50,760 nucleotides of DNA from NCBI RefSeq assembly GCF_011057715.1, contig NZ_LNGH01000028.1, positions 1 through 50,760 on the forward strand, read 5' to 3'. The notes beneath the pieces were generated by a model, which saw nothing but the letters and a program-made list of their open reading frames with translations, did no database searches and was not told the origin of the DNA. Shown piece after piece: positions 18,533 through 25,938 of the stretch (its first letter is position 1; each line of letters begins with the position of its first letter). The DNA comes from Marinitoga sp. 38H-ov. GTDB lineage: Bacteria; Thermotogota; Thermotogae; Petrotogales; Petrotogaceae. Position numbers and translations under genes: made by a program.

Positions 18533-19147
18533 ATGGCAAAAGCATATCAGTTAAAAGCTATTGAAAGAAAGGAAAATGAAAAAGCGAATCACGTAAAACA
18601 TCAAGGTTTTATACCTGCTGTTGTTTATGGACCAGGATTAGAAGAAGGAAATATACACATAAAAGTTTCTTCTGTTGATACAATATTAATGCTTGAAAAA
18701 ATTGAAGAAACAACTCCAATCCAATTAGTTATTGAAAAAGAAAATGGCGAAAAATATAATGTTACAACGTTTTTAAAAACAATTCAAAGACATAAAGTTA
18801 CAGATAAACCTATTCATGCAGACTTTTATGTTCCATCAGCTGGCCACAAAATGCACTTAAATATTCCTATAGAATTTACTGGAGAAGCAAAAGGTTTATC
18901 AAGAGGCGGAATTTTAGAAGTCCATCATCATGATTTACCAGTTGAAATATTACCAAAAGATATTGTTGAAAAATTTGTTGTAGATATTTCTGGTTTAGAC
19001 ATTAATGATCATTTAACTGTAAAAGATTTAAATATTTCAGAAGATATTGATGTATTAATAGATCCAGAAGAAATTATTGTTGCTATTACTGCGCCTAATG
19101 TTGATACAATAGCTGCTGAATCAGAAGAAGAGGGAGAAGAAGCTTAA
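18533..19147 (+). CDS. rplY: 50S ribosomal protein L25 (CTC/TL5 form)
   Basis: 5S rRNA-binding protein, long general-stress (CTC) form of 204 residues with two domains. N-terminal domain: NHVKHQGFIPAVVYGPG. C-terminal domain: HADFYVP and GGILEVHHHDLPVE, ending in an acidic tail (ESEEEGEEA). AGGAGGG precedes the ATG. It sits between prs and pth, the standard order prs-ctc-pth of Firmicutes and Thermotogota. Confidence 0.94.
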   Translation: MAKAYQLKAIERKENEKANHVKHQGFIPAVVYGPGLEEGNIHIKVSSVDTILMLEKIEETTPIQLVIEKENGEKYNVTTFLKTIQRHKVTDKPIHADFYVPSAGHKMHLNIPIEFTGEAKGLSRGGILEVHHHDLPVEILPKDIVEKFVVDISGLDINDHLTVKDLNISEDIDVLIDPEEIIVAITAPNVDTIAAESEEEGEEA

Positions 19148-19150
19148 TAT

Positions 19151-19726
19151 ATGAAATTAATATTTGGATTAGGAAATCCTGGCCCACGTTATGTTTTTAC
19201 TAAACATAACGTGGGGTTTTTGGTTGTTGATAGATATTATGAAATTAATAAAAATAATTTAAAAAAAATAAGCAGAAAAACTTTTGAAGGATATTTTAAT
19301 GATAATATAATGCTTATTAAGCCTTTAACTTATATGAATTTAAGCGGAAAGGTATTGTATGAATTAAAAAATAAATTCAGAAATCCTGAAGATATAATAG
19401 TAATATATGATGATGTAACCTTAGATATTGGAAAAATTAGAATAAGGCCAAATGGTTCTGCAGGCGGTCATAATGGAATGAAATCAATTATATCTGTTCT
19501 CAAAAGCACAGATTTTCCTAGAATTAGAGTTGGTGTTGGTCCAAAACCTGAATACATGGATTTAGCAGATTATGTTTTAAGTGAATTTTCAAATGAAGAA
19601 TATTATAAAATAAATAAGGTTATTGATAATATTATTCCTGCAATTGATTTAATTGTTGAAGGAAAAATATCTTATGCAATGAATAAGTACAATAACAAAG
19701 ATTTAAGTGGAGATGAAAAAATATGA
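19151..19726 (+). CDS. pth: Peptidyl-tRNA hydrolase
   Basis: Releases tRNA from prematurely dropped peptidyl-tRNA. 191 residues. FGLGNPGPRYVFTKHNVGF holds Asn9 and catalytic His19. YDDVTLDIGKIRIRPNGSAGGHNG carries the conserved Asp and the substrate-binding loop. It starts four bases after rplY. Its last codons overlap the next gene by four bases (ATGA), showing coupling. Confidence 0.95.
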   Translation: MKLIFGLGNPGPRYVFTKHNVGFLVVDRYYEINKNNLKKISRKTFEGYFNDNIMLIKPLTYMNLSGKVLYELKNKFRNPEDIIVIYDDVTLDIGKIRIRPNGSAGGHNGMKSIISVLKSTDFPRIRVGVGPKPEYMDLADYVLSEFSNEEYYKINKVIDNIIPAIDLIVEGKISYAMNKYNNKDLSGDEKI

Positions 19727-20154
19727 AGTGTCAGCTTTGTGGAAAAAAAGAAGCTGAATACATTCAAAAATTTGATAATGACGGCATAGAAACAACTATA
19801 GCATATTGCTATAAATGTGTTAAAGAAATAACTAATTTTCATACTACATATATAAATAAAAAACTTTTGAATTTATATTCAACCAATATATTTTATAGAA
19901 ATAGCTTTTCAATAAAAGAAGAAAATATTGAATTGAAAAGTATTAAGAGTCGTGTTTTTATTGAATTACCAGTACAAGTAAAAAGATTTTTGTTTGTAGA
20001 AGATGAAAATTCAAAATTAAGAGATGCTCAAACTATTATAAAAAGAGGATTAAAATTTTGGGAAAATGAATATGAAAAAGCTAAAAAAGAATTTGATGAA
20101 AAAAAAATGAAAGTTATTGAGGATATTATTAATAGAATAAAAAAGCTAATGTAA
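19723..20154 (+). CDS. Small zinc-knuckle protein, McsA/UvrB-motif-like
   Basis: 143 residues with an N-terminal treble-cleft-type knuckle (CQLCGKKEAEY near 3-13 and YCYKCVKEI near 29-37), a middle region without motifs, and a C-terminal Lys/Glu helix pair (FWENEYEKAKKEFDEKKM) resembling a UVR-type motif. This layout recalls McsA-type activators of protein-arginine kinases, but there is no mcsB beside it. The role is therefore open. It is coupled to pth by a 4-nt overlap and closes the operon before a strong terminator. Confidence 0.7.
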   Translation: MKCQLCGKKEAEYIQKFDNDGIETTIAYCYKCVKEITNFHTTYINKKLLNLYSTNIFYRNSFSIKEENIELKSIKSRVFIELPVQVKRFLFVEDENSKLRDAQTIIKRGLKFWENEYEKAKKEFDEKKMKVIEDIINRIKKLM

Positions 20155-20180
20155 CCGGCAAAATTTGCCGGTATTTTTAT
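20154..20180 (+). terminator. Terminator after pth operon
   Basis: ACCGGCAAAATTTGCCGGT (20154-20172) forms a near-perfect stem, followed by ATTTTTATTT. Ends the glmU-to-zinc-knuckle run. Confidence 0.92.
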
Positions 20181-20212
20181 TTAAAAGTGTTTTTAAATAT
20201 GTTATAATAATT

Positions 20213-20218
20213 CTATAA
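20213..20218 (+). promoter_or_regulatory. -10 box for hppA
   Basis: TATAAT 25 nt upstream of the hppA start; the -35 (TTTTTA at 17-nt spacing) is weak. A promoter is expected here because a terminator lies just upstream. Confidence 0.5.
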
Positions 20219-20242
20219 AGGTAATATGAGGGGAGGATATAA

Positions 20243-22225
20243 ATGCAGTTATTAAATCTAAGTGGTATTATTTTTGGTTTAAGTGGTATTATTTTTACAG
20301 TTTTTCTAACTTTTAAGGTTTTAGAAAATTCTCCAGGAAATGAGAAAATGCAGAAAATTTCTAAAGCAATTCAAGAAGGAGCAAAAGCTTTTTTAATTTC
20401 AGAGTATAAGATATTATATATTATAGTAATTATTATTTTTATATTATTAGGGTTAATTAATGGATGGAATATGTCATTATCATTTTTACTCGGTGCAACT
20501 CTATCCGTAGCATCAGGCTTTTTCGGAATGGGTATTGCAACAAAAGCAAATACTAGAACAGCACAAGGAGCAATTGAATCTTTAAATAAGGGATTAAAAA
20601 TAGCTTTTAATGGTGGTGCTGTTATGGGAATGACAGTAGCATCATTGGGACTTTTTGGTCTAGGTTTAGTATATTATTTAACTAATGGAGATACTATATC
20701 AATGAGTGGTTATGCTATGGGAGCATCTTTAGTTGCACTTTTTGCAAGAGTTGGTGGAGGTATTTTCACTAAAGCAGCTGATGTTGGAGCTGATTTAGTT
20801 GGGAAAACTGAAGCTGGTATTCCTGAAGATGATCCAAGAAATCCAGCTGTAATAGCAGATAATGTTGGTGATAATGTTGGCGATGTTGCTGGTATGGGAG
20901 CTGATTTATATGAATCATTTGTTGGTTCTATTTTTTCTGCATCGGCGTTAGGAATAATTATGTATAGTGAAAAAGGTGCAATTTTCCCATTTCTAGTTGC
21001 TTCTATTGGAATTTTAGCCGCAATGTTAGGTATTATTATATTTAATTATTATTTAAAAACTAAAGATAACGTAGATCCATCTAAAGCTTTACATTTTGGA
21101 ACTTATATAGCAAATGGTTTAACTTTATTAGGAGTACTTATGATATCCTTATTCTTTTTAAGGACAATAAAACCATTTATTGTAATCTTTTTAGGGATGA
21201 TTGTTGGTATGATTATAGGTAATATAACTGAATATTATACAGCCAAAAATCCAATAAAACATTTAGCTCATAGTGCAATTAGTGGAGCTGCTCCGTTATT
21301 AATAAATGGTATGGCAATTGGTATGGAATCAACTGCAATACCAGTTATATTGATCTCTTTTGCTACCATTATATCTTATTATTTCTTAGGTTTATTTGGA
21401 ATCGCGTTGGCAGGAGTAGGGATGTTAGCAACATTGGGAATTACATTAGCAATAGATGCATACGGTCCAATTGCGGATAATTCAGGTGGGATAGCTCAAA
21501 TGGCTGATCTAGAATCATTTGTTAGAGAAAGAACAGATCAATTAGATGCTGTAGGTAATACAACAGCAGCTATAGGAAAAGGCTTTGCAATAGGATCAGC
21601 AGCATTAACAGCTTTGGCTCTTTTTGCATCATATACGCAGGTGACAAATTTATCTATTATAGATTTGTCTAAATCAAATGTGTTTATTGGAGCTTTAATT
21701 GGAGGAATGCTACCATTTTTATTTTCTTCTATGGCAATGAAAGCTGTTGGAGATGCTGCAGAAATAATGGTTCAGGAGGTTAGAAGACAATTTAAAGAAA
21801 TTGTAGGTTTAATGGAGGGGAAAGCAGAACCTGATTATAAAAAGTGTGTTTCTATTGCAACAAAAGGAGCATTAAAAAAGATGGTATTGCCATCGTTATT
21901 AGCAGTTTTTATGCCTATAATAATGTATATAGTATTGGGAAAAGAATCAGTCGCTGGAATGCTGGTTGGAACTACAGTTTCTGGTGTAATGTTAGCTATA
22001 TTTATGGCGAATGCAGGTGGTGCTTGGGATAATGCGAAAAAATATATAGAAGAAGGAAATTTTGGCGGTAAAGGTACGTTTGCTCATAAAGCTGCGGTTA
22101 TAGGAGATACAGTAGGTGATCCTTTTAAAGATACCGCTGGCCCGGCAATAAATATATTGATTAAATTAATGTCTATTATTTCTATTGTTGTAATACCTAT
22201 ATTAATAAAAATATTTGAAAATTAA
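20243..22225 (+). CDS. hppA: Membrane-bound ion-pumping pyrophosphatase, K+-dependent
   Basis: Couples PPi hydrolysis to Na+ or H+ export. 660 residues, about 16 membrane segments. The pyrophosphate site is clear: [13 protein letters not shown] followed by [19 protein letters not shown] and [10 protein letters not shown] (about 177-226). C-terminal acidic motifs include [15 protein letters not shown]. The cation-specifying segment reads [10 protein letters not shown]. Alanine there (Lys in the K+-independent class) marks the K+-dependent type. The Thermotoga maritima relative pumps Na+, so a Na+ pump is likely but not proven. GGGGAGGA precedes the ATG. The next gene is a phosphofructokinase-like protein, an attractive link to PPi metabolism. 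Confidence 0.95.
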   Translation: MQLLNLSGIIFGLSGIIFTVFLTFKVLENSPGNEKMQKISKAIQEGAKAFLISEYKILYIIVIIIFILLGLINGWNMSLSFLLGATLSVASGFFGMGIATKANTRTAQGAIESLNKGLKIAFNGGAVMGMTVASLGLFGLGLVYYLTNGDTISMSGYAMGASLVALFARVGGGIFTKAADVGADLVGKTEAGIPEDDPRNPAVIADNVGDNVGDVAGMGADLYESFVGSIFSASALGIIMYSEKGAIFPFLVASIGILAAMLGIIIFNYYLKTKDNVDPSKALHFGTYIANGLTLLGVLMISLFFLRTIKPFIVIFLGMIVGMIIGNITEYYTAKNPIKHLAHSAISGAAPLLINGMAIGMESTAIPVILISFATIISYYFLGLFGIALAGVGMLATLGITLAIDAYGPIADNSGGIAQMADLESFVRERTDQLDAVGNTTAAIGKGFAIGSAALTALALFASYTQVTNLSIIDLSKSNVFIGALIGGMLPFLFSSMAMKAVGDAAEIMVQEVRRQFKEIVGLMEGKAEPDYKKCVSIATKGALKKMVLPSLLAVFMPIIMYIVLGKESVAGMLVGTTVSGVMLAIFMANAGGAWDNAKKYIEEGNFGGKGTFAHKAAVIGDTVGDPFKDTAGPAINILIKLMSIISIVVIPILIKIFEN

Positions 22226-22245
22226 TTTTTACAAGGGGGTACATT

Positions 22246-23235
22246 ATGAAAAGAATAGCTTTATTAAATGTTGGTGGAGATTGTCCTGGATTAAATAGTG
22301 CAATAAGGGCATTTGTTAGAAAATCAGCGCTAGAAGATATTGAAGTTTTAGGTGTTTATGATGGTTTTAAAGGATTGTTAGAAGATAGAGTTTTTGTAAT
22401 GACAAAAGAGCATGTATCTGGTATTTTAGAAAGAGGTGGAACAATTTTAGGATCATCTAAATATGATCCAACAGAAAATATAGAAGATATGAATAAATTG
22501 AAGGAAAATTTTAAAAAATATCAAATTACTGCTTTTGTAATTATGAGTGGTCATACTGGTACGGGAATAGCATTAAAGTTATCTGATGAAGGAATGCCTT
22601 CAATTGTAATTCCCGCAACGATTGATAATGATTTACCTTGGACAGATTTTAGTATAGGTTTTTTTACAGCTTTAGAAACAGTTACAAAAACATTAGATTC
22701 CTTACATTCCACAGCAAGCGCAGGACATAGGGTTATTGTTGTTGAAGTTGGAGGAGATGAAGCAGGATGGTTAGCGACTTTAGGTGGGTTAACAGGAGGA
22801 GCTGATTATATTATTATTCCTGAAATAGAATTTAATCCAGATAATTTAATTAATAATATCAAAAAAAGATATGAGGAAGGTAAAAAGTTTTCTATTGTAG
22901 TTGTACAAGAAAAATGTAATTTATCGAAATATATATCAACAGAAGGAACACCTTCGGAGATAGTTTCTAAAATAATTAAAGAAAATATTCAAGGTGTAGA
23001 ATGTAGAAACGTTAATTTAGGTTATATGCAAAGAGGTGGAACCCCTGTATCATTTGATAGACTTATAGCAACTATGTTTTCAAATAAAGCTATAGAATAT
23101 ATTAAAAAAGGAAAAGTAAATATAGCATTAGCATTAAAAGGATTTGAAATATATGATGTGCCTTTTTCTCAAGAGTTATTAAAAAATAAAGAAATAGATT
23201 ATAAAATATATGAAATGGCAAAAACCTTTTTCTAA
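22246..23235 (+). CDS. Phosphofructokinase-like protein with altered active site
   Basis: 329 residues of the PfkA fold, running GGDCPGLNSAIR (10-21), SGHTGT (101-106), PATIDND (123-129), HR (161-162), VEVGGD (166-171), QE222 and LGYMQRGG (258-265). Against bacterial PFK numbering, the base Asp127, Asp129, Arg162 and Glu222 are kept. Asp103 (Mg-ATP) is His, Gly104 is Thr, Gly124 is Ala, Met169 is Gly, Arg171 is Asp, and the His of LGH is Tyr. ATP enzymes have Gly104/Gly124 and PPi enzymes Asp104/Lys124; this matches neither. It may use another substrate or act as a regulator. AAGGGGG precedes the ATG, 20 nt after hppA. Confidence 0.85.
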   Translation: MKRIALLNVGGDCPGLNSAIRAFVRKSALEDIEVLGVYDGFKGLLEDRVFVMTKEHVSGILERGGTILGSSKYDPTENIEDMNKLKENFKKYQITAFVIMSGHTGTGIALKLSDEGMPSIVIPATIDNDLPWTDFSIGFFTALETVTKTLDSLHSTASAGHRVIVVEVGGDEAGWLATLGGLTGGADYIIIPEIEFNPDNLINNIKKRYEEGKKFSIVVVQEKCNLSKYISTEGTPSEIVSKIIKENIQGVECRNVNLGYMQRGGTPVSFDRLIATMFSNKAIEYIKKGKVNIALALKGFEIYDVPFSQELLKNKEIDYKIYEMAKTFF

Positions 23236-23242
23236 TGAATAT

Positions 23243-23262
23243 CAGCTCCTATTTAGGAGCTG
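23243..23262. repeat. Palindromic repeat, copy 1
   Basis: CAGCTCCTATTTAGGAGCTG, a perfect hairpin after the PFK-like gene. Its first 17 bases recur at 23686-23702, on the other side of the transposase relic. Confidence 0.75.
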
Positions 23263-23276
23263 CGGATTGCAGACAA

Positions 23277-23308
23277 ATCCCATCCAGTTTTGGATGGGAT
23301 ATTTTTAT
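23277..23308 (+). terminator. Terminator after hppA and PFK-like gene
   Basis: ATCCCATCC (23277-23285) pairs with GGATGGGAT (23292-23300) with a 6-nt loop, followed by ATTTTTATT. Good intrinsic terminator for the plus strand. Confidence 0.88.
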
Positions 23309-23389
23309 TGAATTTAAGAAGGATTTTGATATATTTTTTTAATAAATATATAACATTGAATAAAAAAGATTTTCAATTGTTTTTATTTT

Positions 23390-23640
23390 CTTTCACAGCC
23401 ATATTACCATTTTTGATATTCATGGTTGTATATACCATATACGATTCATTTGTCACTTTTTCGTTACCTCTTAATGTTTTTATTTTAATGTTTTCATTGA
23501 ATGCTTTTTAGCAAATACTCTTTCTATCGTTTCTTTTCTTAATGAATATGTCTTTTTCCATATTATTTATTGTTATCATCAATTGTATTCTCATATCTCC
23601 CTTTCTTGCATTAAACATGTCTCCACCACCAAAAAAGAAA
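23390..23640 (-). pseudogene. Degenerate IS1182-like DDE transposase C-terminal relic
   Basis: Reading the minus strand across frames recovers the characteristic transposase tail. SLRKETIERVFA (23510-23545) is the hallmark block of IS1182-type (DDE_Tnp_1_6) enzymes. A short out-of-phase KKHSM follows. TLRGNEKVTNESYMVYTTMN (23418-23477) corresponds to the 'RGLEKV ... MNLKKL' end block. Stops, frameshifts and missing residues separate the blocks, and the N-terminal catalytic part is absent. An antisense open frame here (23290-23511) is a shadow. The family call rests on remembered motifs, not a search. Confidence 0.7.
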
Positions 23641-23668
23641 ATCCGCTTCTTTTACACCTAGAAGCGGA
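23630..23668 (-). terminator. Minus-strand terminator
   Basis: AGAAGCGGA/TCCGCTTCT stem (23642-23650 with 23660-23668). On the minus strand it is followed by TTTTCTTTTTT. It would end transcripts coming from the queT-like gene. Confidence 0.75.
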
Positions 23669-23685
23669 CTTTGTTAATGATCTGA

Positions 23686-23702
23686 CAGCTCCTATTTAGG
23701 AG
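23686..23702. repeat. Palindromic repeat, copy 2
   Basis: CAGCTCCTATTTAGGAG, identical over 17 bases to the copy at 23243. The two copies bracket the transposase relic, but the sequence is itself a hairpin and could equally be a shared terminator-like element. Confidence 0.7.
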
Positions 23703-23710
23703 ATGTTGAT

Positions 23711-24169
23711 TTATTTTTCAAAAATACCTCTTTTTTCTAAGAAAATTAATAATGGTAATCCTAAAACATAACAAGCTATTAATTCACCTATTCCAATCCA
23801 AAAAACAGTAGGCCAATATGGAACATTTGCTAATGGTGCAACATATGCAGAAACGCCAAAAGCATTTACAATTACTGGTGGCAAAGGAGCTAAAAATTTA
23901 TTAGGCATTTTATAAGTTAAAAATGCTGCTAATAAAGTTAAAGCGCTACCTAAAAAAATATCAATAGCTCCAAAACCTCCAAAGATATTTGCTAGCATTG
24001 CACCAACATACAAAGCTGGAATGAAAATAGGATTAAAAAAAGGTAATACTGTCAATGCTTCAGAAACTCTTACTTGTAGTGGTCCATAGCTAATAGGAGC
24101 TAAAACCACAGTTAATGCAACATATAATGCTGCAACCACACCTGCCAATACTAAGTTTTTTGTTTTCAA
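23711..24169 (-). CDS. queT: QueT-type ECF transporter S component (queuosine precursor uptake)
   Basis: Substrate-binding membrane subunit for preQ0/preQ1-type queuosine precursors, 152 residues with about five or six hydrophobic helices. Family marks: APISYGPLQVRVSEALTVLPFF near the N-terminus, followed by ALYVGAMLANIFGG. A preQ1-I aptamer directly upstream strongly supports the substrate. The frame reaches GTG 24178, but that codon overlaps the Shine-Dalgarno AAGGAGG; TTG at 24169, eight bases downstream, is the proper start. It should work with the EcfA1/A2 ATPases at 7.1-8.7 kb and an EcfT outside the window. Confidence 0.9.
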   Translation of the reverse strand: MKTKNLVLAGVVAALYVALTVVLAPISYGPLQVRVSEALTVLPFFNPIFIPALYVGAMLANIFGGFGAIDIFLGSALTLLAAFLTYKMPNKFLAPLPPVIVNAFGVSAYVAPLANVPYWPTVFWIGIGELIACYVLGLPLLIFLEKRGIFEK

Positions 24170-24177
24170 AAAAAACA

Positions 24178-24213
24178 CCTCCTTGTTTTGTTAAGGCGGG
24201 TGCTGCGACCGCC
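24178..24213 (-). promoter_or_regulatory. preQ1-I riboswitch (translation-type)
   Basis: On the minus strand GGCGG (24213-24209) pairs with CCGCC around the loop TCGCAGCA, followed by TTAACAAAACAAGG (ending at 24181). This matches the class I preQ1 aptamer of Thermoanaerobacter tengcongensis nearly base for base in the loop and the A-rich tail. The AAGG that pairs in the pseudoknot is the start of the Shine-Dalgarno AAGGAGG of queT, so ligand binding should hide it and block translation. A TATAAT lies about 10 nt upstream of the aptamer. Confidence 0.92.
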
Positions 24214-24259
24214 GGACTCAATTATATAAAATATTTATTGTTTTTAAAATAAAATATTG

Positions 24260-24451
24260 TTAAAATAAAGATGTTATAAAAAATAATATTATACCTATTA
24301 TAAAATATATAATGGCTTTTTTATCGCTTTTTTTAATTTTATCTTCATCTTTCATATATCCTTTTCTTGTTTCTTTAACAGTTGAATTAAATAAATAAAT
24401 TCCATTTAAGATAAAAAATACTCCTGAGAAAAAAAATATATTAGCCAGCAT
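24260..24451 (-). CDS. Small two-helix membrane protein
   Basis: Not recognised. 63 residues: a hydrophobic helix (about 3-22), a charged loop (KETRKGYMKDEDKIKKSDKK), and a second helix (about 47-62). GGAGG eight bases before ATG 24451 supports a real gene. It lies between queT and dnaB, divergent from dnaB. Function unknown. Confidence 0.65.
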   Translation of the reverse strand: MLANIFFFSGVFFILNGIYLFNSTVKETRKGYMKDEDKIKKSDKKAIIYFIIGIILFFITSLF

Positions 24452-24470
24452 ATAATAACCTCCAATGCAT

Positions 24471-24498
24471 TTGAATTTTTACAATAAAGTATTATAAT
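24471..24498 (+). promoter_or_regulatory. Promoter for dnaB
   Basis: TTGAAT (24471-24476), 16-nt spacer, TATAAT (24493-24498), about 32 nt before the TTG start. Confidence 0.7.
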
Positions 24499-24530
24499 TA
24501 TACCATAAGGTATAAAAGGAGGTATTAATT

Positions 24531-25928
24531 TTGAATAAAGAAATGTCACCGCCCCATAGTACAGAAGCTGAGGAAGCATTATTAGGAAGTGTATTTTTAG
24601 ATCCACAAATATTACCAGATATTTTAGAAGAAGTAAGATCTAATGATTTTTATAATCAACAACATCAAATAATATTTAGAACAATAGAAGATTTGTTTGA
24701 TAGAGGACTCCCAGTTGACGCTATAACGGTAATGGAAAATCTAAGAAATTCTAATTTATTAGAAAAAGTCGGAGGCGAAGATAAATTAATTTATTTAGCT
24801 GAGGTAGTACCAACTCCTGCTAATGCATTATATTATGCAAAGATAGTAAAAGATAAATCGTTATTGAGAAGTTTAGTTACAGCTAGTACAGAGATAGTTG
24901 AAGCTACTCGAACTATAGGAGAAGCAGAAGAAATATTGGATTTTGCTGAGAAGAAAATTTTTGAAATAGCAGAATCAAGAGCTACAAGAACATATGATTC
25001 AGTTCCAAATATTGTTCATGATGTTTTTGAAAAATTAGACGAATTAAAAAAAAGAGCTTCAATGGAACCAAATGCGCTTGTTACAGGTCTACCAACTGGT
25101 TTTATATCTTTAGATAGATTAACTTCGGGCTTTCATAGATCTGATTTAATTATAATAGCAGCAAGGCCTTCTATGGGGAAAACTGCATTTGCTTTAAATG
25201 TAGCTAGTAATTTGGCTATAAAATATAAAATACCAATAGCAATGTTCAACCTTGAAATGTCGAAAGAACAATTAGTTCAAAGAATTTTATGTGCTGAAGC
25301 TCAAGTAGATTTACAAAAGGTTAGAACTGGTATGCTAAATAATGATGATTGGAATAAACTTGTTAATGCAGCTCATAAATTATCGCAATCTAAAATTGTA
25401 GTTGATGATGAACCGGGATTGGATCCTAGAACTTTAAGGGCTAAAGCTAGAAGGATGAAGAGGGAATATGGAATAGAAGCGATTTTTATAGATTATTTGC
25501 AATTAATGTCTTCTAAAAGTAGAGGATCAGAAAGCAGACAACAGGAAATTTCAGAAATATCAAGATCTTTAAAACTATTAGCAAGAGAACTAAATGTTGT
25601 AATAGTTGCGTTATCTCAATTATCCCGTGCTGTTGAGCAAAGGGAAGATAAAAGGCCTAGACTTAGTGATTTAAGAGAATCTGGTGCAATTGAACAAGAT
25701 GCTGATATGGTAATGTTTTTATATAGAGATGCATATTATAAAAGAAAAAAAGAAAGTGAAAATAACAAAGATAAAAATAATGAGAATTTAATATTAAATC
25801 ATCCACATGAATCTGAGTTGATAATTGGAAAACAAAGAAATGGACCAGTTGGAACTATTAAATTGATGTTTGATCCAAAAGTAACGTTATTTTTTGAAAA
25901 AGATAATATTCATAATGAAAAATATTAG
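24531..25928 (+). CDS. dnaB: Replicative DNA helicase
   Basis: Hexameric helicase that unwinds the replication fork. 465 residues. The N-terminal domain starts PPHSTEAEEALLGS. The RecA-like core has Walker A ARPSMGKTAFALN (near 211-223), IFIDYLQLMS, and QLSRAVEQREDKRPRLSDLRESG ending in the DnaB GAIEQDAD motif. The start is TTG with AAAGGAGG nine bases upstream; no ATG fits better. The frame runs past the beginning of the rnr open frame, but the true rnr start comes after the dnaB stop. Confidence 0.96.
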   Translation: MNKEMSPPHSTEAEEALLGSVFLDPQILPDILEEVRSNDFYNQQHQIIFRTIEDLFDRGLPVDAITVMENLRNSNLLEKVGGEDKLIYLAEVVPTPANALYYAKIVKDKSLLRSLVTASTEIVEATRTIGEAEEILDFAEKKIFEIAESRATRTYDSVPNIVHDVFEKLDELKKRASMEPNALVTGLPTGFISLDRLTSGFHRSDLIIIAARPSMGKTAFALNVASNLAIKYKIPIAMFNLEMSKEQLVQRILCAEAQVDLQKVRTGMLNNDDWNKLVNAAHKLSQSKIVVDDEPGLDPRTLRAKARRMKREYGIEAIFIDYLQLMSSKSRGSESRQQEISEISRSLKLLARELNVVIVALSQLSRAVEQREDKRPRLSDLRESGAIEQDADMVMFLYRDAYYKRKKESENNKDKNNENLILNHPHESELIIGKQRNGPVGTIKLMFDPKVTLFFEKDNIHNEKY

Positions 25929-25938
25929 GAGGAAAAAA

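Noticed and set aside
23290-23511. 73-codon plus-strand hydrophobic frame
   Set aside because: Antisense shadow of the transposase relic; no ribosome binding site.
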